Below are positions 27,399 through 35,702 of a stretch of DNA of 64,000 nt, in pieces. Within the stretch, counting starts at the first letter, position 1. Every line of letters starts with the position of its first letter. The position numbers and the translations under genes are program-made. The notes under the pieces were generated by a model, which saw only the letters and a program-made list of their open reading frames with translations, was not told the origin of the DNA and ran no database searches. Source of the DNA: Aeromicrobium sp. Root344 (GTDB lineage Bacteria > Actinomycetota > Actinomycetes > Propionibacteriales > Nocardioidaceae); NCBI RefSeq assembly GCF_001425755.1, contig NZ_LMDH01000001.1:1706335-1770334 (forward strand), read 5' to 3'.

Positions 27399-27965
27399 AT
27401 GTCCGGGCCCGTCACCGTCTCCATCACGCGACAGGTGGATCCGTCGCAGGAGGACCAGATGCTCGCGTGGCTGCGCGCCGGCACCGAGCTGGCCGAGCGG
27501 TTCGACGGGTTCCTGGGCTCGGGGTGGGTACGCCCTGAGGAGTCGTCGGCCGAGTGGCACATGCTCTACCGGTTCTCGTCGCCGGAGTCGCTCGAGGCGT
27601 GGGAGCTCTCGGCGCAGCGCCGCTGGTGGCTCGATTCGGCGCAGGGCTTCGTCGACGAGTCGTCGCGCGAGCACCGCACCGGCATCGAGGGCTGGTTCGA
27701 CGAGCCGTCCAGCGTCGACGTGCAGGACCTGCGGAGCACCGCGCCTCCGCCGCCGCGGTGGAAGCAGATGTGCGCGATCTTCATCGTGTTCTTCCCACTG
27801 AGCCTCGCGGCCAACTACGTCGCCAAGGACTTCGCCGCCGACTGGTGGCTGCCGCTGCGGGTGCTGGCGACCGTCGCGGTCATGACGCCGCTCATGACCT
27901 ACCTCGCCCTGCCCTGGATCACCCGCCTGCTGCACGGCTGGCTCAACGCAGCGCGTACGCCATGA
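27399..27965 (+). CDS. Antibiotic-biosynthesis-monooxygenase-like domain with two membrane helices (188 aa)
   Basis: Residues about 5-95 look like a dimeric ABM/ferredoxin-like domain (VTVSITRQVDPSQEDQMLAWL, then WHMLYRFSSPESLEAWELS); residues about 125-180 form two membrane helices (CAIFIVFFPLSLAANYVAK and VLATVAVMTPLMTYLALPW). Two-part proteins of this sort are known in actinobacteria but their role is not. TAGGCT lies 6 bases before the ATG. Its stop overlaps the cobQ start by ATGA, so it is the first gene of a cobQ-cobK transcript; whether it contributes to cobalamin or haem chemistry is open. Confidence 0.75.
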   Translation: MSGPVTVSITRQVDPSQEDQMLAWLRAGTELAERFDGFLGSGWVRPEESSAEWHMLYRFSSPESLEAWELSAQRRWWLDSAQGFVDESSREHRTGIEGWFDEPSSVDVQDLRSTAPPPPRWKQMCAIFIVFFPLSLAANYVAKDFAADWWLPLRVLATVAVMTPLMTYLALPWITRLLHGWLNAARTP

Positions 27966-29446
27966 CCGGGTCGTTGCTGGTCGCCGGCACGACGTCGGAC
28001 GCGGGCAAGAGCATCGTCACGACCGGCCTGTGCCGGGCGTTCGCGCGTCGTGGGTTGAAGGTCGCGCCCTTCAAGGCGCAGAACATGTCCAACAACTCGA
28101 TGGTGTGCGCCGACGGGGCCGAGATCGGCCGCGCCCAGTGGATCCAGGCGCTCGCCGCCGGCGCCGTCCCGGAGGCCGCGATGAATCCCGTGCTGCTCAA
28201 GCCCGGCGGCGAGCGCAAGAGCCACGTCGTCGTCATGGGCCGGCCGGCGGGCGAGATCTCGTCGGCGGAGTTCATCGGCGGGCGCACGCACCTGGCCGCT
28301 GCGGCCCATGAGGCGTACGACGAGCTGGCCTCGCGCTTCGACCTCGTCGTGAGCGAGGGCGCCGGCAGTCCCGCGGAGATCAACCTGCGAGCCGGCGACT
28401 ACGTCAACATGGGTCTGGCCAGGCACGCCGACATCCCCACTGTGGTGGTCGGCGACATCGATCGAGGCGGGGTGTTCGCCGCGATGTACGGCACGGTGGC
28501 CCTGCTCGAGCCCGATGACCAGAGGCTCGTCGCGGGATTCGTGGTCAACAAGTTCCGTGGTGACGAGGCGTTGCTCAAGCCCGGGCTCGACCGGCTCGAG
28601 GCGCTGACCGGTCGGCGCGTGTACGGCGTGCTGCCGTGGAGCCCCGACGTGTGGCTCGACTCCGAGGACGCCCTCGACCTCGAGGGCAGACGCTCGACGG
28701 ACCGTGATGGTGCGCTCCGGGTCGCGGTGGTCCGGATGCCGCGCATCAGCAACTTCACCGACGTCGACGCGCTCGGCCTGGAGCCGGGGCTTGACGTCGT
28801 CTTCGCCGCCAAGCCGCACGACCTCAGCGGTGCCGATGTCATCGTGCTGCCCGGTACGCGCGCCACGATCTCCGATCTCGCCTGGCTGCGGTCGCGGGGC
28901 CTCGACCGAGCGGTGCTCGATCACGCGGCCGCGGGCCTGCCGGTGCTCGGCATCTGCGGAGGGTTCCAGATGCTCGGGCGGACGGTCAGCGATCCCGACG
29001 GGGTCGAGGGCGAAGCCGGTGCGACGGTCGACGGGCTCGGTCTGCTCGACGTGACCACGACGTTCCGTGCCGGCAAGGTGCTGCGGCTGCCGGCCGGGAC
29101 GGCACTCGGCACCGACGTGACGGGCTACGAGATCCACCACGGGCGCATCTCGCGCGGCGGCGACGAGGAGTTCCTCGGCGGTGCCCGCTCGGCCAACGTG
29201 TTCGGCACGATGTGGCACGGCAGCCTGGAGTCCGACGGGTTCCGCCGTGCGTTCCTCGCCGAGGTCGCGAGCCTGAACGGGCAGGCGTACGAGCCGTCGG
29301 ACGTCAGCTTCGGCGCTCGCCGCGAGCAGCGGCTCGACCTGCTCGGTGACCTGGTCGAGCGGCACCTGGACGTCGACGCGCTCCTCGCGATCGCGACCGA
29401 CGGTGCGCCGTCGGTGCCGGTGCTGCCGCCTGGGGCGATCGCATGA
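27962..29446 (+). CDS. cobQ: Cobyric acid synthase CobQ (494 aa)
   Basis: ATP- and glutamine-dependent amidation of adenosylcobyrinic acid a,c-diamide at b, d, e and g. The P-loop-like GTTSDAGKS (residues 9-17) and [10 protein letters not shown] open the dethiobiotin-synthetase-like domain; [19 protein letters not shown] and [11 protein letters not shown] (catalytic Cys near 332) with GTMWHG near the end form the glutamine amidotransferase domain. Length matches the family. The ATG at 27962 overlaps the upstream gene by 4 bases and the stop overlaps cobK by 4. Confidence 0.96.
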   Translation: MTGSLLVAGTTSDAGKSIVTTGLCRAFARRGLKVAPFKAQNMSNNSMVCADGAEIGRAQWIQALAAGAVPEAAMNPVLLKPGGERKSHVVVMGRPAGEISSAEFIGGRTHLAAAAHEAYDELASRFDLVVSEGAGSPAEINLRAGDYVNMGLARHADIPTVVVGDIDRGGVFAAMYGTVALLEPDDQRLVAGFVVNKFRGDEALLKPGLDRLEALTGRRVYGVLPWSPDVWLDSEDALDLEGRRSTDRDGALRVAVVRMPRISNFTDVDALGLEPGLDVVFAAKPHDLSGADVIVLPGTRATISDLAWLRSRGLDRAVLDHAAAGLPVLGICGGFQMLGRTVSDPDGVEGEAGATVDGLGLLDVTTTFRAGKVLRLPAGTALGTDVTGYEIHHGRISRGGDEEFLGGARSANVFGTMWHGSLESDGFRRAFLAEVASLNGQAYEPSDVSFGARREQRLDLLGDLVERHLDVDALLAIATDGAPSVPVLPPGAIA

Positions 29447-30177
29447 CGGTGCTGGTGCTCGGCGGTACGTCCGAGGCCCGCGAGCTCGCGGAGCTGCTGC
29501 AGGACGCCGGCGTACGTTTCGTGTCATCGCTCGCCGGTCGCGTCGCACAGCCGCGGATGCCGGTCGGCGCGGTGCAGATCGGCGGCTTTGGCGGGGTGGC
29601 CGGCCTGCGGGCGTACCTCATGGAGATGCGCATCTCGGCCGTCGTCGATGCGACGCATCCGTTCGCGGAGGGCATGAGCGCCAACGCCGTCGCCGCGTGC
29701 CACGCCGACGGCGTGCCGCTGCTGAGGCTCGAACGACCGGGCTGGTCCGAGGCCCCGGGTTCTGATCGCTGGCACTGGGTCGACGACCACGACGAGGCCG
29801 CGGGACTGACCGCGACCCTGGGCGACCGGCCGTTCCTCACGATCGGCCGGCAGTCGCTCCACCGATTCGTCGATGCGTTGGCCGGCAAGGCCGCCCTCGT
29901 CAGAGTCGTCGACGAGCCGGACTTCGAGCTGCCTGCGGCGTGGACGCTGCTGCGGAGCCGCGGCCCGTACGCGCTGGAGGACGAGCGCCGGGTCATGGCG
30001 GAGGTCGACGTGCTGGTGACGAAGGACTCCGGCGGCTCCTACACGTGGTCCAAGATGCAGGTCGCCAACGAACGGGGTCTCGAGGTCGTGATCGTCCGGC
30101 GCTCGGCGGTGCCGGTCGAGGTCGAGCTCGTCAGCGATCCTGGTGCTGCCGCTGCGTGGGTCATCGGCGGCGTTTGA
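29443..30177 (+). CDS. cobK: Precorrin-6A reductase CobK (244 aa)
   Basis: CobK reduces a C18-C19 bond of precorrin-6A with NADPH. Recognisable motifs are [21 protein letters not shown] at the N-terminus, [20 protein letters not shown] (about residues 65-85), [13 protein letters not shown] and [31 protein letters not shown] near the C-terminus, all characteristic of CobK/CbiJ. It is translationally coupled to cobQ. Its 3' end overlaps the convergent cobD gene by 17 bases. Confidence 0.95.
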   Translation: MTVLVLGGTSEARELAELLQDAGVRFVSSLAGRVAQPRMPVGAVQIGGFGGVAGLRAYLMEMRISAVVDATHPFAEGMSANAVAACHADGVPLLRLERPGWSEAPGSDRWHWVDDHDEAAGLTATLGDRPFLTIGRQSLHRFVDALAGKAALVRVVDEPDFELPAAWTLLRSRGPYALEDERRVMAEVDVLVTKDSGGSYTWSKMQVANERGLEVVIVRRSAVPVEVELVSDPGAAAAWVIGGV

Positions 30178-31093
30178 GGGCCACGACCACGCTGACCGCG
30201 AGGGCTCCGAGGCCGACCGCATCGGCAAGGCGTACCGAGCGGTCGATGTCCGCCGGCAGGGCGACGGGGCCGTCGCCGAGGGTCGGGCGGTGCTCGACCC
30301 GCTCGCCGTAGACGTTGGTGCCGCCGAGCTGCACGCCGAGGGCGCCGGCGAAGGCCGCCTCGACGGGTCCGGCGTTGGGGCTCGGGTGGCGGCGCGCGTC
30401 GCGGGTCCAGGTGCGCAGGGCCGCTTCGCGACTGCCGCCGACGACCGGTGCGAGGGCGGCGGCCAGCAGGGCCGACACGCGGGCCGGGACGAGGTTGAGC
30501 ACGTCGTCGAGCCGGGCCGAGGCCCAGCCGAACTCGCGATAACGCGGGCTGCGGTAGCCCACCATCGCGTCGAGGGTGTTGGCCGCCCGGTAGGCCGCGA
30601 TGCCGGCGACTCCGCCGACCGCGCCGGCGAGCAGGGGGGCGACGACGGCGTCTGAGGTGTTCTCGGCGACCGACTCGACAACGGCGCGGGAGATCTCCTG
30701 CTGGTCGAGGTCCGACGGATCGCGCCCGACGAGGTGGGTCAGCTGTTGGCGAGCCTCCGGCAGGTTGTCGGCGTCGAGCCACGCGCGTACGTACGACGCC
30801 TCCCGCGACAGCGAGCGGCCGCCCAGCGCAGCCCACGTCGTCGCGGCCGTGAGGAGCGTACGCATGACGGGTCGGTGCGCGACCACGCGCTCGGCCAGGA
30901 ACCCGGCGGTCGCGACGCCGCTGACGAGCACCGAGGTGTAGGCGAGGCCCATCGTGCGGTGATTGCGGTAGACCTGCCGTTCGACGTCGCGGGCCATCAG
31001 GCCGAAGCCGGCGACGGGGTGGAAACGGGCCGGGTCGCCGAACACGCGGTCAGCGGCGAATCCCAGGGCGAGGCCTGCGGCACGTGCGCGCAT
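30161..31093 (-). CDS. cobD: Adenosylcobinamide-phosphate synthase CobD/CbiB (310 aa)
   Basis: An integral membrane enzyme that attaches aminopropanol (phosphate) to adenosylcobyric acid. [30 protein letters not shown] at the N-terminus, [53 protein letters not shown] and [20 protein letters not shown] are CbiB family signatures; several hydrophobic helices are spread between. It is divergent from cobU with a 59-bp gap. Confidence 0.94.
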   Translation of the reverse strand: MRARAAGLALGFAADRVFGDPARFHPVAGFGLMARDVERQVYRNHRTMGLAYTSVLVSGVATAGFLAERVVAHRPVMRTLLTAATTWAALGGRSLSREASYVRAWLDADNLPEARQQLTHLVGRDPSDLDQQEISRAVVESVAENTSDAVVAPLLAGAVGGVAGIAAYRAANTLDAMVGYRSPRYREFGWASARLDDVLNLVPARVSALLAAALAPVVGGSREAALRTWTRDARRHPSPNAGPVEAAFAGALGVQLGGTNVYGERVEHRPTLGDGPVALPADIDRSVRLADAVGLGALAVSVVVALKRRR

Positions 31094-31152
31094 TCGGGCT
31101 CCTCAGGGAACGGTCGTGGTCGGTATGGTGAGGTCGACAGTAGCGAGGTGCG

Positions 31153-31683
31153 ATGAAGGTCCTGATCACGGGCGGTGTGCGCTCCGGCAAGTCGTTCCAC
31201 GCCGAGTCGTTGCTGCTCGCCGAGCCGACGGTCACCTACGTCGCGCCGGGGCCCGCGGCCGATCCGGTGTCGGATCCGGAGTGGGCGGCGCGGGTGGCGC
31301 GGCACCAGAGCCGGCGACCGTCGTACTGGAAGACCGTCGAGACGAGCGATCTCGGCGAGGCCGTGAGATCGGCCGACGGGGCGGTGCTGATCGACTGCCT
31401 CGGCACGTGGCTCACCTCGGTGATCGACGAGCTCGACGGTTGGGACGCGGTGCTCGAGGACTGGGAGCCGGTGCTGTTCGAGCGGCTCGACGAGGCACTG
31501 ACTGCGATCGCCGAGCACCAGGGCACCGTCGTGGCGGTGACCAACGAGGTCGGCATGAGCGTCGTGCCGGAGCACAGGTCCGGCCGGGTGTTCCGCGACC
31601 TGCTCGGCACGGTCAACCAGCGCGTCGCCGAGGAGTGCGACGACGTCATGCTCGTCGTCGCCGGTCGCGTGCTGCGGCTCTGA
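31153..31683 (+). CDS. cobU: Adenosylcobinamide kinase/guanylyltransferase CobU (176 aa)
   Basis: Bifunctional nucleotide-loop assembly enzyme. The P-loop GGVRSGKS (residues 7-14) phosphorylates adenosylcobinamide; RHQSRRPSYWKTVET carries the guanylated His of the transferase step; DCLGTWLTSVIDELDGW and TNEVGMSVVPEHRSGRVFRDLLGTVNQRVAEECDDV are strongly conserved in CobU. Its product feeds CobS. The gene is alone on this strand and followed by an unusual structured repeat. Confidence 0.95.
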   Translation: MKVLITGGVRSGKSFHAESLLLAEPTVTYVAPGPAADPVSDPEWAARVARHQSRRPSYWKTVETSDLGEAVRSADGAVLIDCLGTWLTSVIDELDGWDAVLEDWEPVLFERLDEALTAIAEHQGTVVAVTNEVGMSVVPEHRSGRVFRDLLGTVNQRVAEECDDVMLVVAGRVLRL

Positions 31684-31694
31684 CGCGCGTGGCG

Positions 31695-31784
31695 CGGTTT
31701 ACCAAGAGGTCAGGGCAAACAGGCACTCCTCACGGTGTGTGCGCCTTGAGGAGTGGCACAACGCCGTGACCTCTTGGTAAACCG
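31695..31784. repeat. Structured inverted-repeat element, about 90 bp
   Basis: An 18-bp perfect outer stem (CGGTTTACCAAGAGGTCA at 31695-31712 against 31767-31784) encloses a second perfect 9-bp stem (CACTCCTCA at 31724-31732 against 31747-31755) that itself holds a GGTG/CGCC mini-stem. The arms are more AT-rich than the surroundings. It fills the gap between convergent cobU and the acetyltransferase gene. It could be a bidirectional terminator, a REP/MITE-like mobile repeat or a structured RNA. Confidence 0.7.
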
Positions 31785-31790
31785 GTGACG

Positions 31791-32237
31791 CTAGAGGTCC
31801 TTGGCGAAGCAGAGGGACAGGTCGCTGCCGGCGTAGTGGCCGAAGCTGGGGATGCGGCGATAGCCGGCCGACTCGTACAGGCCGACGGCCTCGGGCTGAC
31901 GGTCACCGGTCTCGAGCAGCAGCCGGTTCCAGCCGAGCGATCGCGCGTGCTTCTCGAGGCCGTTGAGGACGATCCGCGAGAATCCACGACCGCGATGCTC
32001 GGTGGGCACGAACATCCGTTTGATCTCGCCGCTCGTCGCGTCGATCGCGCGCAGGCCGCCGCACGCCACGGCCTCGTCGCCGTCACGCAGGAGGAAGAAC
32101 GCCGTGATGTCGTCGGCGGTCGGAGCCGGACCGGGCTCGCTGTCGGGCGTGCCGTAGCGCGCCTCGATGTCGACTCGTTGGGCAGCGCGCAGGGCGACGG
32201 CGTCGGGGTCCGACCAGTCGCAGGGGGTGAGCTTCAC
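31791..32237 (-). CDS. GNAT family N-acetyltransferase (148 aa)
   Basis: Shows the acetyl-CoA-binding core of the family: GEIKRMFVPTEHRGRGFSRIVLNGLEKHAR, where HRGRGF is the Q/RxxGxG/A-type pyrophosphate loop, followed by LLLETGDRQPEAVGLYESAGYRRI. The acceptor substrate is unknown. It probably starts at GTG (32237). It lies downstream of cobS on the same strand, 12 bases after the cobS stop, so it could share that transcript, but nothing in it suggests a cobalamin role. Confidence 0.82.
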   Translation of the reverse strand: MKLTPCDWSDPDAVALRAAQRVDIEARYGTPDSEPGPAPTADDITAFFLLRDGDEAVACGGLRAIDATSGEIKRMFVPTEHRGRGFSRIVLNGLEKHARSLGWNRLLLETGDRQPEAVGLYESAGYRRIPSFGHYAGSDLSLCFAKDL

Positions 32238-32249
32238 GCCGAGAATTGT

Positions 32250-33005
32250 TCAGGACGCGGCAACGAGCATCGCCGCCAGGGTGACCTCGATCGCCGCCCC
32301 GAACACGTCACCGGTGACGCCGCCGAACCGGTGGACGCAGCGGTAGGTCAGAGCCGCACCGACGAGCAGCCCGGCGCCGGCGACGACGAGCCCGCGCCAC
32401 CACGGCCAGCCGGCCCAGTCGAGCACGCCGGCGCACGCGAGGGCGACCAGGAGCCACGCGACGACGGCCGACGCACGCCCGACCGCTCCGGCGTACGTCA
32501 CGGCAAGACCGTCGGCCCGAGCGGCCGGGATCCCACGGGCGCAGCACACCGAGAGGATCGCCCGCGAGCAGCAGACGACCAGGCCGGCGACGACGGGACC
32601 GCGAGGCGCCGACAGCACAGCCGCCAGCGAGACCGCCTGGATGCCGAGCACGACGACCAGTGCAGCGGCGCCGGCGGGCCCGGCCGTGCCGCCCTTCATG
32701 ACCGCGAGCGAGCGCTCGCGGTCGTACGACGCCGTGAGCCCGTCGGCGACGTCCGACAACCCGTCGAGGTGCAGCGCCCGGCTCCCGAGGGCCAGGGCGC
32801 CCACGGCGATGAACGCGACGGCGAGGGGCGCCAGCTCCAGCTCCCGACCGGCCCACGAGACGAGCCCGACGAGCAGGCCGAGCGGGACGACCGCGAGTGG
32901 CGCGATCACCATCGCCCGGCCGGCGACGCCCCGGTCGACGACCGTCGGATGACGCCACCGCAGGGCGGTCAGCGTGCCGACGGCGAGCCGCCAGGAGTTC
33001 GTCAC
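32250..33005 (-). CDS. cobS: Cobalamin synthase CobS (251 aa)
   Basis: Membrane-embedded adenosylcobinamide-GDP ribazoletransferase, the step joining the lower ligand to the corrinoid. Conserved LHLDGLSDVADGLTASYDRERSLAVMKGGTAGPAG (about residues 80-115) is the metal-binding signature; hydrophobic helices fill the rest. The GTG start at 33005 overlaps the cobT stop by 4 bases, so the two are translationally coupled in the riboswitch-controlled cbtB-cbtA-cobT-cobS unit. Confidence 0.94.
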   Translation of the reverse strand: MTNSWRLAVGTLTALRWRHPTVVDRGVAGRAMVIAPLAVVPLGLLVGLVSWAGRELELAPLAVAFIAVGALALGSRALHLDGLSDVADGLTASYDRERSLAVMKGGTAGPAGAAALVVVLGIQAVSLAAVLSAPRGPVVAGLVVCCSRAILSVCCARGIPAARADGLAVTYAGAVGRASAVVAWLLVALACAGVLDWAGWPWWRGLVVAGAGLLVGAALTYRCVHRFGGVTGDVFGAAIEVTLAAMLVAAS

Positions 33006-34039
33006 ATCAGGTCGGCGAGCAACGCCACGTCGGAGAGCAGCAGGGCCGCGGAGCGTACGAGCGGCACCGCGGCGACCGCGCCACTGCCCTCGCCGAGCCG
33101 CATGCCGACGTCGAGGATCGGCTCGAGGCCGAGCTTGGCCAGCGCCAGCGACTGCGCGGGCTCGGTCGACCGGTGCCCGGCAGCGAACCAGGCTGCCGCG
33201 CCCGGAGCCAACCGGTCGGCCATGACGGCAGCCGCCACGGAGATGACCCCGTCGAGCAGCACGGGTACGCCTGCCCGTGCCGCGGCGGCCATGAAGCCCG
33301 CCGCTGCGGCGAGGTCGGCGCTGCCGAGTGCCGTGAGGGTGTCGATCGGGTCGCCGGTGCGTTCGCGGGTCCGGTCGAGGGCCTGCTGGACGACCGCCAT
33401 CTTGTGCGCGAGGGCGGACTCGTCGATGCCGGTGCCGCGCCCCGTGACCTCCATGGCCGGCAGGCCGAGCGACGCGGCGATCAGGGCGGCGGCAGGCGTG
33501 GTGTTGCCGATGCCCATGTCGCCGCTGATCAGCAGTTGTGCGCCGGCGGCGATCTCCTCGGCGGCGACGGTCTCACCCGCCGCGATGGCCTGGAGCGTCT
33601 CGTCGGCCGTGAGTGCGTCCTCGAGGTGGATCGCGCCGCTGCCGCGGCGGACCTTGAACCGCGTGACCTCGGGAGCCACGCCCTCGAGCTCGTCGTCGAC
33701 GCCGAGGTCGAGCACGCGGACGGACACGCCGTGCTGGGCGGCGAGCACCGAGACGCCGGCCTTGCCCATCAGGAACGTGCGGACCATGGCCGGGGTGATG
33801 GCCTTGGGGAACGCCGAGACGCCGTGGTCGGAGACACCGTGGTCTCCGGCGAAGATGACCGCGCGCACGTGGCTCACGGGCGACGGCGGGACCATGCTCT
33901 GCGTCGCCGCGATCCATATCGCCAGGTCGCCGAGCCGCCCCAGCGCGCCGGGAGGCGTGGCGAGACCCGCGAGTCGTTCGGCCGCAGCGGCGCGGACGAC
34001 CTCGGAAGGAGCCGCGACCGGCTCGTACGTGGCCGTCAC
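33002..34039 (-). CDS. cobT: Nicotinate-nucleotide:dimethylbenzimidazole phosphoribosyltransferase CobT (345 aa)
   Basis: Makes alpha-ribazole phosphate from dimethylbenzimidazole and NaMN. TPPGALGRLGDLAIWIAATQ at the N-terminus, VIFAGDHGVSDHGVSAFPKAIT, GDMGIGNTTPAAALIAA, and the C-terminal GMRLGEGSGAVAAVPLV with the catalytic glutamate identify it. The GTG start at 34039 is chosen because it overlaps the cbtA stop (GTGA) and gives the usual length of about 345; the open frame upstream is cbtA out of frame. Confidence 0.94.
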   Translation of the reverse strand: MTATYEPVAAPSEVVRAAAAERLAGLATPPGALGRLGDLAIWIAATQSMVPPSPVSHVRAVIFAGDHGVSDHGVSAFPKAITPAMVRTFLMGKAGVSVLAAQHGVSVRVLDLGVDDELEGVAPEVTRFKVRRGSGAIHLEDALTADETLQAIAAGETVAAEEIAAGAQLLISGDMGIGNTTPAAALIAASLGLPAMEVTGRGTGIDESALAHKMAVVQQALDRTRERTGDPIDTLTALGSADLAAAAGFMAAAARAGVPVLLDGVISVAAAVMADRLAPGAAAWFAAGHRSTEPAQSLALAKLGLEPILDVGMRLGEGSGAVAAVPLVRSAALLLSDVALLADLM

Positions 34040-34824
34040 AGGCTCGCCGCCAGGTCGCGCCGGGCCTGCGTCGCCGACTCCTGGGCGTACAGCTTGCCGA
34101 TCAGGCCGGTCAGCGCGATGCCGATGACGCCCCACAGCGTGGCGAGGGTCAGGAGCGAGCCGCGACGGAAGTACCAGAGCGTGTCACCCGGGAAGTCGCC
34201 GATCTCGTTGACGGTCGGCATGAGTGCGCCGGCGAGGATCACCGCCGCGAGGTAGGCGCCGGCACTCGTCAGGACGGCGGTGTAGGTGCCGAACCGGTCG
34301 ACGAGCTTGCGGAACAGCATCACGGCGGCGACCATCGCGAGCACCGAGATCGCCAGCATCACGAAGTACTGCGTCGTGCGGGAGCCGATCGTGTCGGCGT
34401 TGCCGACGGCCGGCGGGGTGGCCGGGTACTTGATGAACGGCACCAGTGCGACCGACACGAAGCCGAGGGCCGCGACGAGTGCGGTGGACTGGCTCGGGCG
34501 CAGTCGGCCGATGCGGCCGAGGGCGAATGCTGCGGCCAGGGCCACGATGCCGCCGAACGCGATGCCGGTCGAGATGGTCGCGGTGGCGAGGCCCCACGTG
34601 GACTGGTTCTGGCGCGACACCTCGGTGCCGTTCTCTTCGTGGTGGTCGCCGTCGTGCGTGGCGGGAGCCGACTGGCCGTGTGCGTGCGGGGCTTCGCCGG
34701 CCGACTCGACCTTGATGGCGGCGTCGACCGAGGGCTCGCCGGCGATGTAGGCCACCGCGAAGGTCAGGATGCCGGCGATCAGGCCGGCGAGAAGTCCTCG
34801 TACGAGGAAGTTGCGGGGGGTCAT
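34036..34824 (-). CDS. cbtA: Cobalt transporter subunit CbtA (262 aa)
   Basis: CbtA proteins have 5-6 membrane helices and a metal-binding loop and are B12-regulated cobalt importers. Here NFLVRGLLAGLIAGILTFAVAYIAGEPSVDAAI is the typical first helix, a His/Asp/Glu-rich loop (residues about 47-66: HAHGQSAPATHDGDHHEE) could bind cobalt, and GIAFGGIVALAAAFALGRIGRL follows. It lies 66 bases after cbtB and overlaps cobT, so cobalt uptake and lower-ligand assembly are made together. Confidence 0.9.
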   Translation of the reverse strand: MTPRNFLVRGLLAGLIAGILTFAVAYIAGEPSVDAAIKVESAGEAPHAHGQSAPATHDGDHHEENGTEVSRQNQSTWGLATATISTGIAFGGIVALAAAFALGRIGRLRPSQSTALVAALGFVSVALVPFIKYPATPPAVGNADTIGSRTTQYFVMLAISVLAMVAAVMLFRKLVDRFGTYTAVLTSAGAYLAAVILAGALMPTVNEIGDFPGDTLWYFRRGSLLTLATLWGVIGIALTGLIGKLYAQESATQARRDLAASL

Positions 34825-34890
34825 GTCAATCCGTTCGGGTATGCCGAGAAAGCCGGACGCCCGTGGGCGGTCCGGCTGGGTCGGGGCAGA

Positions 34891-35103
34891 TCAGTGGCAG
34901 GGGAATCCGAGCAGGTGGCGTCCATCGTGGACCCACTCGTGGATGGCCGTGCCGGCCGGGATCGACACCGCGCCCTGGTCAGCGCTGATGAAGAAGAGGA
35001 TGAAGGCCCCGATGAGGCCGAAGAACAGCGCCCACGGGGCGAGCTCGCGCAGGGGGATCGACGGGATCTCGATCTCGGGTGTGGCGGTGGTGACCTGTGA
35101 CAT
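34891..35103 (-). CDS. cbtB: Cobalt transporter subunit CbtB (70 aa)
   Basis: Small one-helix partner of CbtA. The start at 35103 follows GGAGAATTC; the frame is open upstream into the riboswitch but has no ribosome site there. A helix occupies about residues 23-44 (APWALFFGLIGAFILFFISA), and the C-terminal HEWVHDGRHLLGFPCH, with three His and one Cys, is the conserved CbtB metal-binding tail. It is the first gene after a cobalamin riboswitch. Confidence 0.92.
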   Translation of the reverse strand: MSQVTTATPEIEIPSIPLRELAPWALFFGLIGAFILFFISADQGAVSIPAGTAIHEWVHDGRHLLGFPCH

Positions 35104-35149
35104 GAATTCTCCTGACGGGATGATTGCGTCCCATGAATGGATGAAATTC

Positions 35150-35240
35150 CGAAGCTTTGGGTCTGGCTCCACTCGCTGGTGCGGGTGTCACAGTAGCGCT
35201 ACTGCGCCGGAGTCCCACCGGCTTCCTCGACCTCGGTGAA
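35150..35240 (-). promoter_or_regulatory. Cobalamin riboswitch upstream of cbtB
   Basis: Read on the minus strand it shows the conserved core GGAAGCCGGTG (35226-35216), ACTCCGGCGCAG, ACTGTGA (35194-35188) and AGCCAGAC (35168-35161, the B12-box end) in the right order. The distance to cbtB is about 50 bases. Binding of adenosylcobalamin should shut off cbtB-cbtA-cobT-cobS. Confidence 0.88.
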
Positions 35241-35246
35241 GTCATC

Positions 35247-35702
35247 CTAGGGCATCGCCGTGGTGACCTGTCGAGTGTCGGGATCGACGTGGGTGATGGA
35301 GCCGTTGGCCGGGAGCTCGGGTCGCTCGCCGCTCAGGAGTCCGACCGCGAGACCGATGGTGTCGCCGTGGCTGACCGCGACGGTGTGACGGGGCAGGTCC
35401 TGCTCCAGGAGCTGCTGCACGCGCACCAGCACCGAGGCGTAGTCCTCGTCGAGCCCCTTCTCCAGCAGCAGCGGTTCCTCGACGACCTCGAGGCCCAGCC
35501 GCTCCGCGATGATGTCGGCGGTCTGCCGCGCACGTACGGCGGGGGAGCTGAGGATGCGTACGACGTCGCGGTCGATGAGGAGCTCTGCCGTCCGGCCGGC
35601 CTGCTGGCGGCCCAGCTCGGTCAGCGGCGGGCTGAGCTCATGGCCCTGCATGCGGTCAATGACGTTCCATGTCGACTGGCCGTGGCGGACCCAGAGGATC
35701 AC
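35247..35702 (-). CDS. Histidine phosphatase family protein, possible alpha-ribazole phosphatase (151 aa)
   Basis: A short phosphoglycerate-mutase-type phosphatase: ILWVRHGQSTWN holds the catalytic RHG, SSPAVRARQTADIIAERL the second Arg, and VAVSHGDTIGLAVGLL the second catalytic His. In cobalamin loci such enzymes (CobC/CobZ role) dephosphorylate alpha-ribazole phosphate or adenosylcobalamin 5'-phosphate. It overlaps the cobA stop by ATGA, making it the last gene of the chelatase-cobO-cobBC-cobA unit. Specificity is inferred from context only, hence no gene symbol. Confidence 0.82.
   Translation of the reverse strand: MILWVRHGQSTWNVIDRMQGHELSPPLTELGRQQAGRTAELLIDRDVVRILSSPAVRARQTADIIAERLGLEVVEEPLLLEKGLDEDYASVLVRVQQLLEQDLPRHTVAVSHGDTIGLAVGLLSGERPELPANGSITHVDPDTRQVTTAMP

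Noticed and set aside
25403-27538. 711-codon plus-strand frame opposite the acyl-CoA oxidase
   Set aside because: Shadow frame; the minus-strand protein has complete ACOX motifs.
29443-31093. Possible pseudogene signal from the 17-base overlap of cobK and cobD
   Set aside because: Both proteins have intact C-termini for their families; the overlap of convergent genes is simply compact packing.
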